Assembly: GCF_025144725.1 (NCBI RefSeq)
Contig: NZ_JALXKS010000012.1
Span: 3,407-67,406, forward strand
Origin: Brevibacterium sp. p3-SID960
GTDB lineage: Bacteria; Actinomycetota; Actinomycetes; Actinomycetales; Brevibacteriaceae
Length of the DNA stretch: 64,000 nt
Reading direction: 5' to 3'
The position numbers and the translations under genes were made by a program. Under the pieces are notes generated by a model, which was not told where the DNA came from, made no database searches, and saw only the letters and a program-made list of their open reading frames with translations. Position 1 is the first letter of the stretch. Every line of letters starts with the position of its first letter. This document shows positions 14,849 to 23,571 of this stretch, piece by piece.

Positions 14849-17548
14849 TCAGGAGTCGGCAACGACACCGCGGCGGATCGCATCGGCAGCCCTGCGCACG
14901 GTCGGTTCGACCGCCGGCGGGCAGACGTCGGCGATCTGGCCGAGCATGTCGAGGGTCTGCTTGGCCCAGCGCACGAAGTCACCGGCGGCGACATCGCTGC
15001 CAGCCAGCGCGCCGCTGAGGTTCCTGCCCTCGGTCCAGCGGAAGATCGCCTGCACGAGACCGAAGTCGGGTTCGGGAGTCGGCGGCAGCCGGAAGTCCGT
15101 CTCGAGCCGGAACAGCTCGGCCCACAGACCGCGCAGCTCGCCTGCCGCGTCCTGCAGGGCGGATGTCGGCATCGGGGGCATCCCCCAGCCGCCTTCGCGC
15201 CGGGACTGGTAGCACAGCGCTGAGGCCAGCCCCGCCGCCTCGGATTCGGTCAGCTCATCCCACAGACCTGCACGCACGCTCATCGCTGCGAGCAGGTCGC
15301 GTTCACCGTAGATGCGGCGCAGGATCCGTGAATCGTCAGGCAGGAAGCGCAGCGCGGTGAGCACCGAGCAGACCCGGTCGAAGACGTGGGCGATCGATGA
15401 GGTGCGCCCGGAGATCTGCTTGCGCAGCTGGGCGGTCTCCTGCTGCAGCTTGAACAGCCGTTCGGCCCACCGGGAGTGGTTCTCCCGCTCCGGGCAGGAA
15501 TGGCACGGATGGGCGCGCAGCTGCTGACGGACCTCGTCGATCTCGGCCTCGCCGCTGCGCTGCGGACGGTGCTTGGCCTTGTGCTTGCCCTTCGGGGAGG
15601 TGAGCTGACCGCGGTCGAAAGCGGCCTCCATCGTCTCGATGACCTGCCGGCGGGCAGCGACCTGCCGGTGGTTGAATTTCCGCGGCATGCGGATGTGGCC
15701 CAGCAGCTGGGCCGGCTCGGTCACCTCGTGCGGGCGCAGATGCCAGACCTTGCCGAAGCTGGTGAGGATGGTCGGCAGCCGGCTGGTGCCGTCCTGGCTC
15801 TGCATCTCCTGGATGACAACAGCCGGTTCGGAGAACTTGTGAGACGGCAGCACAATGACATCCCCAGGCTGCAGCCCGGCCAGGGATTCGACGACGTCGC
15901 GCTGCTTGACCTTCGAACGGTACCGGCTGGCCTTCTTCTCCATCGTCGACAGCGTCCGGCGCAGCTGCGCGTAGGACATGAAGTCCCCGGCCTCGCATTC
16001 GATTGAACGCTCGTAACCGGCCATGGCCTCTTCATTGCGCCGCAGCTTCTTGGCCAGACCCACCACTCCGCGGTCGGCTTGGAACTGCGCGAACGAGGTC
16101 TCCAGCACCTTCGCGGCATCATCCCTGGTCATGCGGGCCAGCAGGTTGGCGGCCATGTTGTAGGTCGGGGTGAACTGGCTGCGCAGCGCATAGGTGCGCT
16201 TCGAAGCCAGCGCCTGGATCTCCTCGGGCTCGATCGTCGGATGCCACACCACCACGGCATGGCCTTCGACATCGATGCCGCGCCGCCCGGCTCGGCCGGT
16301 CAGCTGTGTGTACTCCCCCGGCGTGATCTGGACATGGGACTCACCGTTGAACTTCGTCAGCTTCTCCAGCACCACAGTGCGGGCGGGCATGTTGATGCCC
16401 AGAGCCAGCGTTTCGGTGGCGAAGACGACGTGCAGGTGCCCGGTGGCGAACAGCTCCTCGACGAGCTCCTTGAACTGCGGGATGAGCCCGGCATGGTGGG
16501 CGGCGAACCCCTGGACCATACCGGTGGCGAAGCTGTGGAAGCCGAGCACACCGAGATCCTCTTGGGCCAGTTCGTCCTGCAGGTCTTCGAGCCGGGCGCG
16601 GATGTGGCGCTTCTGCGTCGAGGTGGTGAGATCGAGGCCCGCGGCCAGGCACTGTTCGACGGCGTCATCGCAGGCGCTGCGGGAGAAGATGAAGTAGATC
16701 GCCGGCAGCAGCCGCTCATGGAGCAGCTCGCTGATGAGGGAGGTGCGCGAGGGCCGGCGGAAGCGCATCTGCCGGGGGTTGCGGCGGTCGCGGCGGCTGG
16801 TGGGCCGGCGGGTGAACTTCTGCGTCGCGTAGGTCAGATCGCGGTTGAGCTTGTGGGCGTTCTTCCTGCCCGGGGCGAAGAGCGGATAGAGGTGCGTGCC
16901 GACGGCGACGTGGTTGTACAGCGGCACCGGCCGGTGCTCAGAGACGATGACGTCGGTGTCGCCGCGCACCTCGGCCAGCCAGTCGCCGAACTCCTCGGCG
17001 TTGGACACGGTCGCCGACAGGCTCACAAGCGCCACGTGCATCGGCAGGTGGATGATGACCTCTTCCCACACCGGCCCGCGGAACCTGTCACCGAGGTAGT
17101 GGACCTCGTCGAGGACGACGAAGCCGAGCTTCGAGAGGTCGGTGCCGGAGTAGATCATGTTGCGCAGCACCTCGGTCGTCATGACGATGACTTGAGCGTC
17201 GCGGCGGATCGTCGTATCACCGGTGAGCAGCCCGACGCTGTCCTCGCCGTACTCCTCGCACAGCTCTTGGAACTTCTGGTTGCTCAGCGCCTTGATCGGG
17301 GTGGTGTAGAAGGCGCGCACGCCGCGTTCGAAGGCCAGCCGCACAGCGAACTGGGCGACGACGGTCTTGCCGGCTCCCGTCGGGGCCGCCACGAGCACAG
17401 ACTTGCCGGCCTGCAGTGACAGGCAGGCGGTCTTCTGGAAGTCATCGAGCTCATAGTCGAGTTCAGCGGCATAGCGGCCAAGCGGTGAGCTCGCCTCTTT
17501 CACGCGTCGCTGGTGAGCGGCATAGGCTTCGGCAGGTGAGAGCTCCAT
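14849..17548 (-). CDS. helY: Ski2/Mtr4-like DEAD-box helicase (HelY type)
   Basis: This 899-aa superfamily-2 ATPase is related to eukaryotic RNA helicases Mtr4/Ski2. Motifs: FQKTACLSL, Walker A APTGAGKT, DEVHYLGDRFRG (motif II), SLSATVSN (motif III), FATETLALGINMPA and QLTGRAGRRGID (motifs V and VI). The C-terminal half is the DSHCT/exosome-helicase-like region. It probably unwinds structured RNA or RNA-DNA hybrids. The ATG is preceded at 8 nt by TAGACT, indicating leaderless expression. The helY-tatC-tatA-paf order is conserved in actinobacteria. Confidence 0.9.
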   Translation of the reverse strand: MELSPAEAYAAHQRRVKEASSPLGRYAAELDYELDDFQKTACLSLQAGKSVLVAAPTGAGKTVVAQFAVRLAFERGVRAFYTTPIKALSNQKFQELCEEYGEDSVGLLTGDTTIRRDAQVIVMTTEVLRNMIYSGTDLSKLGFVVLDEVHYLGDRFRGPVWEEVIIHLPMHVALVSLSATVSNAEEFGDWLAEVRGDTDVIVSEHRPVPLYNHVAVGTHLYPLFAPGRKNAHKLNRDLTYATQKFTRRPTSRRDRRNPRQMRFRRPSRTSLISELLHERLLPAIYFIFSRSACDDAVEQCLAAGLDLTTSTQKRHIRARLEDLQDELAQEDLGVLGFHSFATGMVQGFAAHHAGLIPQFKELVEELFATGHLHVVFATETLALGINMPARTVVLEKLTKFNGESHVQITPGEYTQLTGRAGRRGIDVEGHAVVVWHPTIEPEEIQALASKRTYALRSQFTPTYNMAANLLARMTRDDAAKVLETSFAQFQADRGVVGLAKKLRRNEEAMAGYERSIECEAGDFMSYAQLRRTLSTMEKKASRYRSKVKQRDVVESLAGLQPGDVIVLPSHKFSEPAVVIQEMQSQDGTSRLPTILTSFGKVWHLRPHEVTEPAQLLGHIRMPRKFNHRQVAARRQVIETMEAAFDRGQLTSPKGKHKAKHRPQRSGEAEIDEVRQQLRAHPCHSCPERENHSRWAERLFKLQQETAQLRKQISGRTSSIAHVFDRVCSVLTALRFLPDDSRILRRIYGERDLLAAMSVRAGLWDELTESEAAGLASALCYQSRREGGWGMPPMPTSALQDAAGELRGLWAELFRLETDFRLPPTPEPDFGLVQAIFRWTEGRNLSGALAGSDVAAGDFVRWAKQTLDMLGQIADVCPPAVEPTVRRAADAIRRGVVADS

Positions 17549-17556
17549 ATCGCACC

Positions 17557-17562
17557 AGTCTA
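17557..17562 (-). promoter_or_regulatory. -10 element of leaderless helY mRNA
   Basis: TAGACT on the minus strand ends 8 nt before the ATG at 17548. Confidence 0.5.
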
Positions 17563-17627
17563 CCGTCTTGGAAGCGGCCCGTCGGGTGCGGGCGCGCCTG
17601 CGATCGAGCGGGCGTTGGGCAGTCAGC

Positions 17628-18458
17628 TCAGCGGTCTCGGACCTCGTCGAGCTCTGCCGGATCGACCCAGGTGCCCTCGGCGATCATCCGCTTCTTGCGC
17701 TTGCGGTCGTTGAGCAGGCAGACGACCCAGGCGAGGAAGAACATCAGCATCATCGGGATGACGAGGAAGAACATCGACAGCGCATCCGGTGACGGGGTCG
17801 CGATCGCAGCGAAGGCGAAGACGAGCACAACGATCCAGCGCCAGGACCGGCGGATCGTGTCTGCTGAGAGGATGCCGACGAGGTTGAGCCCGACCATGAG
17901 CACCGGCAGCACGAAGGCGATGCCGAAGACGACGATGATGAGCATGACGAAGGAGAAGTAGTCCTGCGCCGGCACGAAGTTCGACGCTCCCATCGGCGTG
18001 AACGTCATGAGTGCGCGCACCGCATTGGGCAGCGCGAAGAATGCCAGTGCTGCGCCGGTGAAGAACAGCGGGACGGCAGCGGCGAGGAACCCGAGGGCGT
18101 AGAGCTTCTCCTTCTTCGTCAGCCCCGGCATGATGAAGGCCCACAGCTGGTAGAGCCACAGCGGGGTGGTGAGGATGATGCCGAGGAACAGCGAGACCTT
18201 GATCTTGAGGTCGAACGGGGAGGCGACGCCGGCGAAGTTCAGGGTCGCGTCACGGCCGTCCTGTTCGGCGACCTGCCGGATCGGGGTCTGCAGGATCTCC
18301 AGCACCGGGTCGTAGAGTATCCACCCCACGATCCCGCCGAGCAGCAGCCCGATGAGGCAGATGATGACCCGGTTGCGGAGCTCGAGGAGATGCCCGGCCA
18401 GGGACATCCGCTTCTCGGGGTTCTGACGTCGGGGCAGACGTCTGGGAAGTTTCGCCAC
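17628..18458 (-). CDS. tatC: Twin-arginine translocase subunit TatC
   Basis: This 276-aa membrane protein binds twin-arginine signal peptides and nucleates the Tat pore for folded proteins. It begins with the conserved cytoplasmic segment MSLAGHLLELRNRV, has six hydrophobic helices, and carries FDLKIKVSLFLGI and the signature WAFIMPGLTKKEK. The C-terminal tail is basic then acidic (KRKKRMIAEGTW). It lies 8 nt after tatA and is surely cotranscribed with it. Confidence 0.96.
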   Translation of the reverse strand: MAKLPRRLPRRQNPEKRMSLAGHLLELRNRVIICLIGLLLGGIVGWILYDPVLEILQTPIRQVAEQDGRDATLNFAGVASPFDLKIKVSLFLGIILTTPLWLYQLWAFIMPGLTKKEKLYALGFLAAAVPLFFTGAALAFFALPNAVRALMTFTPMGASNFVPAQDYFSFVMLIIVVFGIAFVLPVLMVGLNLVGILSADTIRRSWRWIVVLVFAFAAIATPSPDALSMFFLVIPMMLMFFLAWVVCLLNDRKRKKRMIAEGTWVDPAELDEVRDR

Positions 18459-18466
18459 CGACGGCC

Positions 18467-18757
18467 TCAGAGGCGGTCGTCGTGCCGCGGCTCACCTTCG
18501 GTGCGGGGTTCGCCGATGCGCTCCTCTGCGGTCCTCTCAGCCCGGTGGGAGCCACCGGTGCCGGCGCGGCGCTGCGCGTCGGTGATCTCCTTGGCCTCGT
18601 CGTCGGCGCTCTCATCGTCGCGGAGGTCCTTGACCTCGGATTTGAACACCTTCATCGACTTGCCGAGGTTCTTGGCCACCATCGGCAGCTTGGCTGCGCC
18701 GAAGATGACGATGATGACAAGCACGAGGATGAGAAAGTGAACAGGGCTCGGGCGCAT
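18467..18757 (-). CDS. tatA: Twin-arginine translocase subunit TatA
   Basis: This 96-aa protein has one N-terminal transmembrane helix (VHFLILVLVIIVIFGA), then the FGAAKLPMVAKNLGKSMKVFKSE amphipathic helix characteristic of TatA/E, then a hydrophilic charged tail. It forms the oligomeric conduit of the Tat system. An AAAGGAG site is 6 nt before the ATG. A TACAAT hexamer 27 nt upstream of the start suggests its own promoter. Confidence 0.95.
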   Translation of the reverse strand: MRPSPVHFLILVLVIIVIFGAAKLPMVAKNLGKSMKVFKSEVKDLRDDESADDEAKEITDAQRRAGTGGSHRAERTAEERIGEPRTEGEPRHDDRL

Positions 18758-18784
18758 GGAGTCTCCTTTGCAATGACTGCCTCG

Positions 18785-18790
18785 ATTGTA
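18785..18790 (-). promoter_or_regulatory. Probable -10 of tatA-tatC
   Basis: TACAAT on the minus strand ends 27 nt upstream of the tatA ATG, in the 72-bp gap after pafC. The match to a -10 is good; no obvious -35 is visible. Confidence 0.45.
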
Positions 18791-18829
18791 GTCCTTCCGG
18801 CCGTGTGCTTCACACCGTCGGACTGTGCG

Positions 18830-19816
18830 CTACCCGGCAGCGCGGTGCGGCGGTGAGCTGATCTCCTCGCGGGCGGCTTTCGACTGGCGCAGCGCCTCAT
18901 GGGCGGCATCGACCGGGTCGAGGGCGATAACATGCCTGCCGTGGGCGAGCAGCCAGCGCACCAGCCACGCCTGGTCGTACACAGGCAGGGTGATCGTCAC
19001 CGTCCCGGGACCGTGGGTGTCATACCGTGTCTGGACCGGCAGGTCCTCCACGAGCCGGGCGCCGGTGCTCGTCAGCGTCATCGTCACCGTACCCGAGGCG
19101 CCGGCCGGCTGTGCGCGCTCGGTACCCTCCGCCTCGGGGGCGGTGGCGTCGGCTGGACCAGCCGCGCCTGCGTGTTCCCGGGCTGGCACCGGGCGGATGC
19201 GGCGGATGTTGTCGAGGGCGAAGCTGCGCAGCCCGCCGGCGGTGTGACAGTGGGCTTCGAGGTACCAGCGGCCGGAGAGCCTCAGCGTCAGCGGGTCGAC
19301 GACCCGTTCGGTGAGCTCATCGCGACTGGGCACGTAGTAGGACAGCTGCAGGTCATCACCGCTGGCCAAGGCTTCCTCGATGACACGTCTGACCTGCGGG
19401 TCGACTTGTGGGAGCACAATGTCGAAGCGCTGCCCGGTCTCCTCCAGGCTGGCCGCGGCGGCGATCTTGTCGGTGGCGCTGCGCACCGCCTCGGCGTCGG
19501 GCGGGTCGAGGGCGAGGATCGTCTCGAGCGCCAAGGTCAGGGTGCCGGCCTCGGCGCGCGACAGGCGCACCGGCACGGACACCTCCTCGGCGTTGGAGAC
19601 GTAGATGCGGTCGTCCTCCCAGCTTGCCTCGATGAGGTCATCGGGCATGTGGCCGGGGCGACCGGAGACGAAGAGCAGCTCCAGATCGTCGATGAGCTCC
19701 TCACGGGTGCAGCCGAATGCCTCGGCCACCTCGTGAAGCTCAGCCCCCGGATTCGCCGTCAGGTACGGGACCAGGCCGAGCAGCCGGCTGAGCCGCTCAG
19801 GTGTCGTCTGCGCCAT
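18830..19816 (-). CDS. pafC: WYL-domain regulator PafC
   Basis: This 328-aa protein forms, with PafB, the activator of the RecA/LexA-independent DNA-damage response in actinobacteria; it is not a proteasome component. An N-terminal winged helix (LGLVPYLTANPGAELHEVAEAFG) is followed by the WYL domain (LQLSYYVPSRDELTERVVDPLTLRLSGRWYLEAHCH) and a C-terminal domain. The start was set at the ATG 6 nt after AGGAGG (a longer upstream frame exists), giving a 20-nt overlap with pafB and translational coupling. Confidence 0.92.
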   Translation of the reverse strand: MAQTTPERLSRLLGLVPYLTANPGAELHEVAEAFGCTREELIDDLELLFVSGRPGHMPDDLIEASWEDDRIYVSNAEEVSVPVRLSRAEAGTLTLALETILALDPPDAEAVRSATDKIAAAASLEETGQRFDIVLPQVDPQVRRVIEEALASGDDLQLSYYVPSRDELTERVVDPLTLRLSGRWYLEAHCHTAGGLRSFALDNIRRIRPVPAREHAGAAGPADATAPEAEGTERAQPAGASGTVTMTLTSTGARLVEDLPVQTRYDTHGPGTVTITLPVYDQAWLVRWLLAHGRHVIALDPVDAAHEALRQSKAAREEISSPPHRAAG

Positions 19817-20861
19817 CGTCATCCTCCTCCCCTGCTCTGGCGGCTGAACCCGCGCCCGCCTCACCGGATAGCAGCCCGGTGAGTGCCGAGATCGTCGCCT
19901 GCACATGCACGCGGTGGGCTGCGGCGAGCTCACGCGGGCTCATGACCCGCACACTGGGGCCGAACTCGGCCAGTGTCGTCGCGCACAGCTCCTCATCTTC
20001 GTATTCCAAGCTGAAGGTGTCCCAGCCGCGAGCGGTCGTGCCGGTGTGGGTGCCCTCGCGGCGTAGCGGCTCGGCCCGACCCGGGGCGATCGCGATGACC
20101 GCCTGTTTGCGGATGCCGGCCTCCGGGCCGGGATCGAAGTGGGCGGCGGCGTCGAAGCCGGCTGGGATCTCGTAGTCCCCAGCAGTGCGCCTGGGGGCCT
20201 TGCGGATCCGGCCCATGATGCGTGAGAGCCGGAAGGTGCGCACTGCCTTCCGGTCAACATCGCGGCCCATGAGGTAGACGCGGTTGCCGCGGGTCAGCAG
20301 CGCATAGGGCTCCAGGGTGCGAGTGGCGGTCTCGCCGCTGGTCTTGCGGTAGGAGAAACGCACCGGCAGGCGTTCGCTCGTGACGCTGATGGCGGTGGCG
20401 ACGTCGCCGGGCCAGAACTCCGGGGACGGAGTGACCGCCGCCTCGGGGCCGGTGGCCGGCTGGCTGAGCTCGGTGCCGAGGCCGGTGAGCTTGTAGCGGG
20501 CGCGTTCGGCTTGCCCGGCGGCCGGTGAGGAGCGCCACCAGTCGGCGGCGACGGACAGGGCCGCGGCTTCGGCGGGGGTGAATTCGATGGCCGGCAGCTC
20601 GTAGTCCTCATTGGTGATCCGGTAACCGTAGACGGTGTCGGTCGAGCCGATGTCCGTCCAGTTGGTCGTCGAGATCTCAATCCCCAGCTCGCGCAGCGCG
20701 TCCTTGTCGCGGGAGAACATCCGGTCGAAGGCCTCGTCACTCAGGTCGTGATAGCCGCTGATCCTGCGCCTGAGCGTGTCGCGATCGACCCAGCCGGAGG
20801 CGGCACGCAGGGCGATGAGCAGGTTGAGCAGCCGCTCGGTGGCCTGGCGTATCTGGTTCAC
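19797..20861 (-). CDS. pafB: WYL-domain regulator PafB
   Basis: This 354-aa partner of PafC begins with an HTH region (ATERLLNLLIALRAASGWVDRDTLRRRI) followed by a WYL domain (TLEPYALLTRGNRVYLMGRD with FRLSRI) thought to sense a nucleic-acid ligand after DNA damage. The C-terminal tail is acidic. The GTG start lies 6 nt after TAGCTT, so pafB heads a leaderless pafB-pafC transcript. It is divergent from the DUF3866 gene, with a 39-bp gap holding both promoters. Confidence 0.92.
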   Translation of the reverse strand: MNQIRQATERLLNLLIALRAASGWVDRDTLRRRISGYHDLSDEAFDRMFSRDKDALRELGIEISTTNWTDIGSTDTVYGYRITNEDYELPAIEFTPAEAAALSVAADWWRSSPAAGQAERARYKLTGLGTELSQPATGPEAAVTPSPEFWPGDVATAISVTSERLPVRFSYRKTSGETATRTLEPYALLTRGNRVYLMGRDVDRKAVRTFRLSRIMGRIRKAPRRTAGDYEIPAGFDAAAHFDPGPEAGIRKQAVIAIAPGRAEPLRREGTHTGTTARGWDTFSLEYEDEELCATTLAEFGPSVRVMSPRELAAAHRVHVQATISALTGLLSGEAGAGSAARAGEEDDDGADDT

Positions 20862-20867
20862 GCTTCT

Positions 20868-20873
20868 AAGCTA
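20868..20873 (-). promoter_or_regulatory. -10 element of leaderless pafBC mRNA
   Basis: TAGCTT on the minus strand ends 6 nt before the GTG at 20861. Confidence 0.5.
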
Positions 20874-20887
20874 CTACGTTTGCCCGG

Positions 20888-20893
20888 TACGGT
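20888..20893 (+). promoter_or_regulatory. -10 element of leaderless DUF3866 mRNA
   Basis: TACGGT ends 7 nt before the ATG at 20901; no ribosome site is present. Confidence 0.5.
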
Positions 20894-20900
20894 TAAGCAC

Positions 20901-22049
20901 ATGATCCATTGGCGTGAAGGAACCGTCTGCGAGGTCACCACGACCTGGCCAGGCGTCCACCAGACCCGTGTCGAGCTCACTGCCGCGCTGCCCGGCCGTG
21001 GGGATGATGACCGGTTCATCACCGCGATCGCCTACACCGACATGGTCGGCACTCCAGCGGCTGGTGACCGCGTGCTCGTCAACGTCTCGGCGCTGGCCCG
21101 CAGGCTGGGCACCGGCGGCTTCGGGCTCATCGTCGCGCTGCCGCAGAAGCTGCCGGACGATCCCCCGCCGCAGCCAGGGCACATGGTCAAGGACCGCTAC
21201 GCCCCGCTGCAGACGATGGTGTTGGGCGTTGACGACCAGGAATCCGAGCATCACGCCACGATCCGCGACACCTCCTCGCTGTCCGGCCTGCCGGTCGTCG
21301 TCGCCGATCTGCACTCCGCCCTGCCGGCGATCCTGGCCGGGATCCGGGCGGCGAATCCCGAGCTGCGGGTCGTCTACGTCATGACCGATGGGGCGGCGCT
21401 GCCGTTGCCGTTCTCCCGTTCGGTCGCCGAGCTGCGCGAGTGCGGCTGGCTGGCTGCCACGATCAGCGTCGGGCAGGCCTATGGCGGTGACTATGAGGCA
21501 GTGACGATCCACTCAGCGCTGCTGGCCGCCGCCGAGGTGGCAGGCGCCGATGTCGTCATCGTCTCCCAGGGTCCGGGCAACCTCGGCACCGGCACCCCGT
21601 ACGGGTTCACAGGCATGATGGTGGCCGATCACCTGAATGCCGCAGCGTTCCTCGGCGGGCTGCCGATCGCGGCGGCGCGGATGTCGAATGCCGATGCCCG
21701 GGGCCGCCACTTCGGCATCTCCCACCACACGCTCACTGCTGTCGGGCGGGCGGCCAATCCCGGCTGTCTCGTCCCGCTGCCGGACCTCACCCAGCTGACC
21801 GATGCCGAGGTGGCAGCGGCGATCGGCGCCGAGGGTGCCGATCCGCGTGCGGTCATCGATACGGTGGATTCCCAGCTGCCGGAGCTGTCCCGTCAGGAGG
21901 TCGACTGGGTCGACCCCCGTGGTCTGCTGGCTGAATTGCAGCAGGTGCCCGTGCGGCTGTCGACGATGGGACGGGGTTTGTCTGAGGACCCGCTGTCCTT
22001 CATCGCCGCTGCTGCGGCGGGCACCTGTGCTGCTGGGCGGCTGGCCTGA
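20901..22049 (+). CDS. DUF3866 family protein
   Basis: This 382-aa protein resembles DUF3866, a family common in actinobacteria and Firmicutes with no established function. It begins MIHWREGTVCEVTTTWPG and contains DTSSLSGLPVVVADLHSALPAILAG, a DGAALP segment and VSQGPGNLGTGTPYGFTGM, with several glycine-rich loops suggesting a nucleotide- or phosphate-binding alpha/beta fold. No signal peptide or membrane helix is present. The longer upstream open frame is discarded because the leaderless -10 fixes the ATG. It sits within the paf/tat/proteasome neighbourhood. Confidence 0.8.
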   Translation: MIHWREGTVCEVTTTWPGVHQTRVELTAALPGRGDDDRFITAIAYTDMVGTPAAGDRVLVNVSALARRLGTGGFGLIVALPQKLPDDPPPQPGHMVKDRYAPLQTMVLGVDDQESEHHATIRDTSSLSGLPVVVADLHSALPAILAGIRAANPELRVVYVMTDGAALPLPFSRSVAELRECGWLAATISVGQAYGGDYEAVTIHSALLAAAEVAGADVVIVSQGPGNLGTGTPYGFTGMMVADHLNAAAFLGGLPIAAARMSNADARGRHFGISHHTLTAVGRAANPGCLVPLPDLTQLTDAEVAAAIGAEGADPRAVIDTVDSQLPELSRQEVDWVDPRGLLAELQQVPVRLSTMGRGLSEDPLSFIAAAAAGTCAAGRLA

Positions 22050-22066
22050 GGCCAGGACAGCCGCCC
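22035..22066. terminator. Possible bidirectional hairpin at the DUF3866/FKBP junction
   Basis: GGGCGGCT (22035-22042) pairs with AGCCGCCC (22059-22066), with an inner GGCC-TGA-GGCC stem. The stop codon of the plus-strand gene falls within the inner loop. Confidence 0.4.
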
Positions 22067-22082
22067 TTGCGGGTTCAGCGGC

Positions 22083-22457
22083 TCAGCTGACGCCTTCGAG
22101 ATCGCACACGAAGATGAGGCTTTCGTTCGGAGCGATCGCCCCGGGCACTCCCGAGGGACCGTAGGCCATGTGCGGCGGAATGCGCAGGGTGCGGCGTCCG
22201 CCGACCTTCATGCCCTGCACTCCTTCGTCCCAGCCCTGGATGACCATGCCGACGCCGAGCTTGAACTGCAGCGGCTGACCGCGGTCCCAGGAGGCGTCGA
22301 ACTGCTCACCGGTGGAGTGGGCGACACCGACGTAGTGCACGGACACGGTGTCGCCGGCCTTCGCCTCTGGGCCGTCACCGACGATGTCGTCGATGATCTC
22401 GAGCTGATTCGGTGGGTTCTCGCCGGGGAAGTCGACTTCGGGTTTCGTCTTGGCCAT
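22083..22457 (-). CDS. Cytosolic FKBP-type peptidyl-prolyl isomerase
   Basis: This compact single-domain FKBP of 124 aa retains active-site residues: VHYVGV (Tyr), FDASWDRGQP (Phe, Asp), GMVIQGWDEGVQGMKVGG (Val-Ile, Trp) and HMAYGPSG, closing with FVCDLEGVS. It catalyses proline cis-trans isomerisation during folding. The start was moved 13 codons downstream of the longest frame, to the ATG following GAAGAGG. It lies 35 nt after the lipoprotein FKBP, probably in one operon. Confidence 0.9.
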   Translation of the reverse strand: MAKTKPEVDFPGENPPNQLEIIDDIVGDGPEAKAGDTVSVHYVGVAHSTGEQFDASWDRGQPLQFKLGVGMVIQGWDEGVQGMKVGGRRTLRIPPHMAYGPSGVPGAIAPNESLIFVCDLEGVS

Positions 22458-22492
22458 GATTCCTCTTCTCGTAGCTTGCAGGTGGGCAGTGA

Positions 22493-23464
22493 TCACTTGC
22501 CGCCGGTGGCGGACAGGATGTCGACGACGAAGATGAGCGTCGCGTTGCCGGGGATGTTCGGCGGCGAGCCCTGCTCACCGTAGCCCTTGTCCGGGGGCGC
22601 GATGACGAGCAGCTGCGAGCCGACCTTCTGACCGGCCACCGCCTCGTCCCAGCCCTTGATGACCTCACCGGCACCGACGGTGAACGAGAAGGGCTCGCCG
22701 CGGTCCCAGCTGGAGTCGAAGGTCTTCGTCACATCGTCGTACAGCCAGCCGGAGTAGTGGGCCTGGACGGTCTGGCCCTCTTCGACCACCGGCCCGTCGC
22801 CCTCGATCGTCGGCTCGACGACGAGCTCCTCGGGCGCCTCGCCCTCAGGGGCTTCGACGCTGGGCTTGCCGGTGTCGTCGCGGGTGACCGTCGGCAACCC
22901 GGCTGGCAGCTCCTTCTCAGTGCCCTCGGCCCTCTCCAGCGGCTCGGGCAGCTTCTCCGCATTGACGATGTCGATGACGTAGACGAGCGTCTCCGGATCA
23001 TCGCCGGACTTCGCTGCGCCGTTGAGGCTCATGAGCACCCGCGAACCGACCGGCACGTCGATGACGGCGTCGTAGAGCGCCTCGTTGATCTGCGCCTTGT
23101 CGACGGGGAAGCCGGAGGGCTGCTCGGTGTCGTAGCCGGATTCGACGATCTCACCGGAGTTCCCCGACACGAGCGTCATGTTCGCTGTCACCTGCTGGCC
23201 CTCTTCGACCTTGGGCCCGTCGCCTTCGGAGACGACGGTGCTCTCCGGCTGCTCGATGACCAGCGGGGCCTCGAATGCGACCTCCGGCTTCTGGTCGGGT
23301 TCGCCGGTGACCTCGACCTCGTCAAGCGAGGTGGACTTCGCATTCGAAGCGTCGACGGCCGGGCTCTCAGCCGGGTTGCCTTCGGCGCTGTCGTCGGCAC
23401 CGCAGCCGGTGAGCAGCAGCGCTGATACGGCAAGCGCGCCGATGAGGGTTCTTCGCACGGGCAT
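22493..23464 (-). CDS. FKBP-type peptidyl-prolyl isomerase lipoprotein
   Basis: This 323-aa exported lipoprotein (LLLTGC lipobox) has two FKBP-like modules. The first (about residues 75-170) is degenerate, without the FDSSW or Tyr active-site elements. The second (about 215-320) is complete: AHYSGWLY, FDSSWDRGEPF, GEVIKGWDEAVAGQKVGS, DKGYGEQGSPP. An acidic Glu/Pro linker separates them. It probably assists folding of exported proteins at the membrane surface. It is encoded downstream of pafA, an order seen in many actinobacteria. Confidence 0.9.
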   Translation of the reverse strand: MPVRRTLIGALAVSALLLTGCGADDSAEGNPAESPAVDASNAKSTSLDEVEVTGEPDQKPEVAFEAPLVIEQPESTVVSEGDGPKVEEGQQVTANMTLVSGNSGEIVESGYDTEQPSGFPVDKAQINEALYDAVIDVPVGSRVLMSLNGAAKSGDDPETLVYVIDIVNAEKLPEPLERAEGTEKELPAGLPTVTRDDTGKPSVEAPEGEAPEELVVEPTIEGDGPVVEEGQTVQAHYSGWLYDDVTKTFDSSWDRGEPFSFTVGAGEVIKGWDEAVAGQKVGSQLLVIAPPDKGYGEQGSPPNIPGNATLIFVVDILSATGGK

Positions 23465-23571
23465 TCCTCTCAGGTCGGAGTGATCTCCACAAACGTACAG
23501 AATCTTACTGGCATAGATCTGTGTGTCGCACGCACGCGGCCTTGACGCTCTCTGCTGACCGGCAGACGCGA

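Noticed and set aside
16079..17419. 446-aa plus-strand frame inside helY
   Set aside because: A shadow of the helicase codon bias; no motif, no ribosome site.
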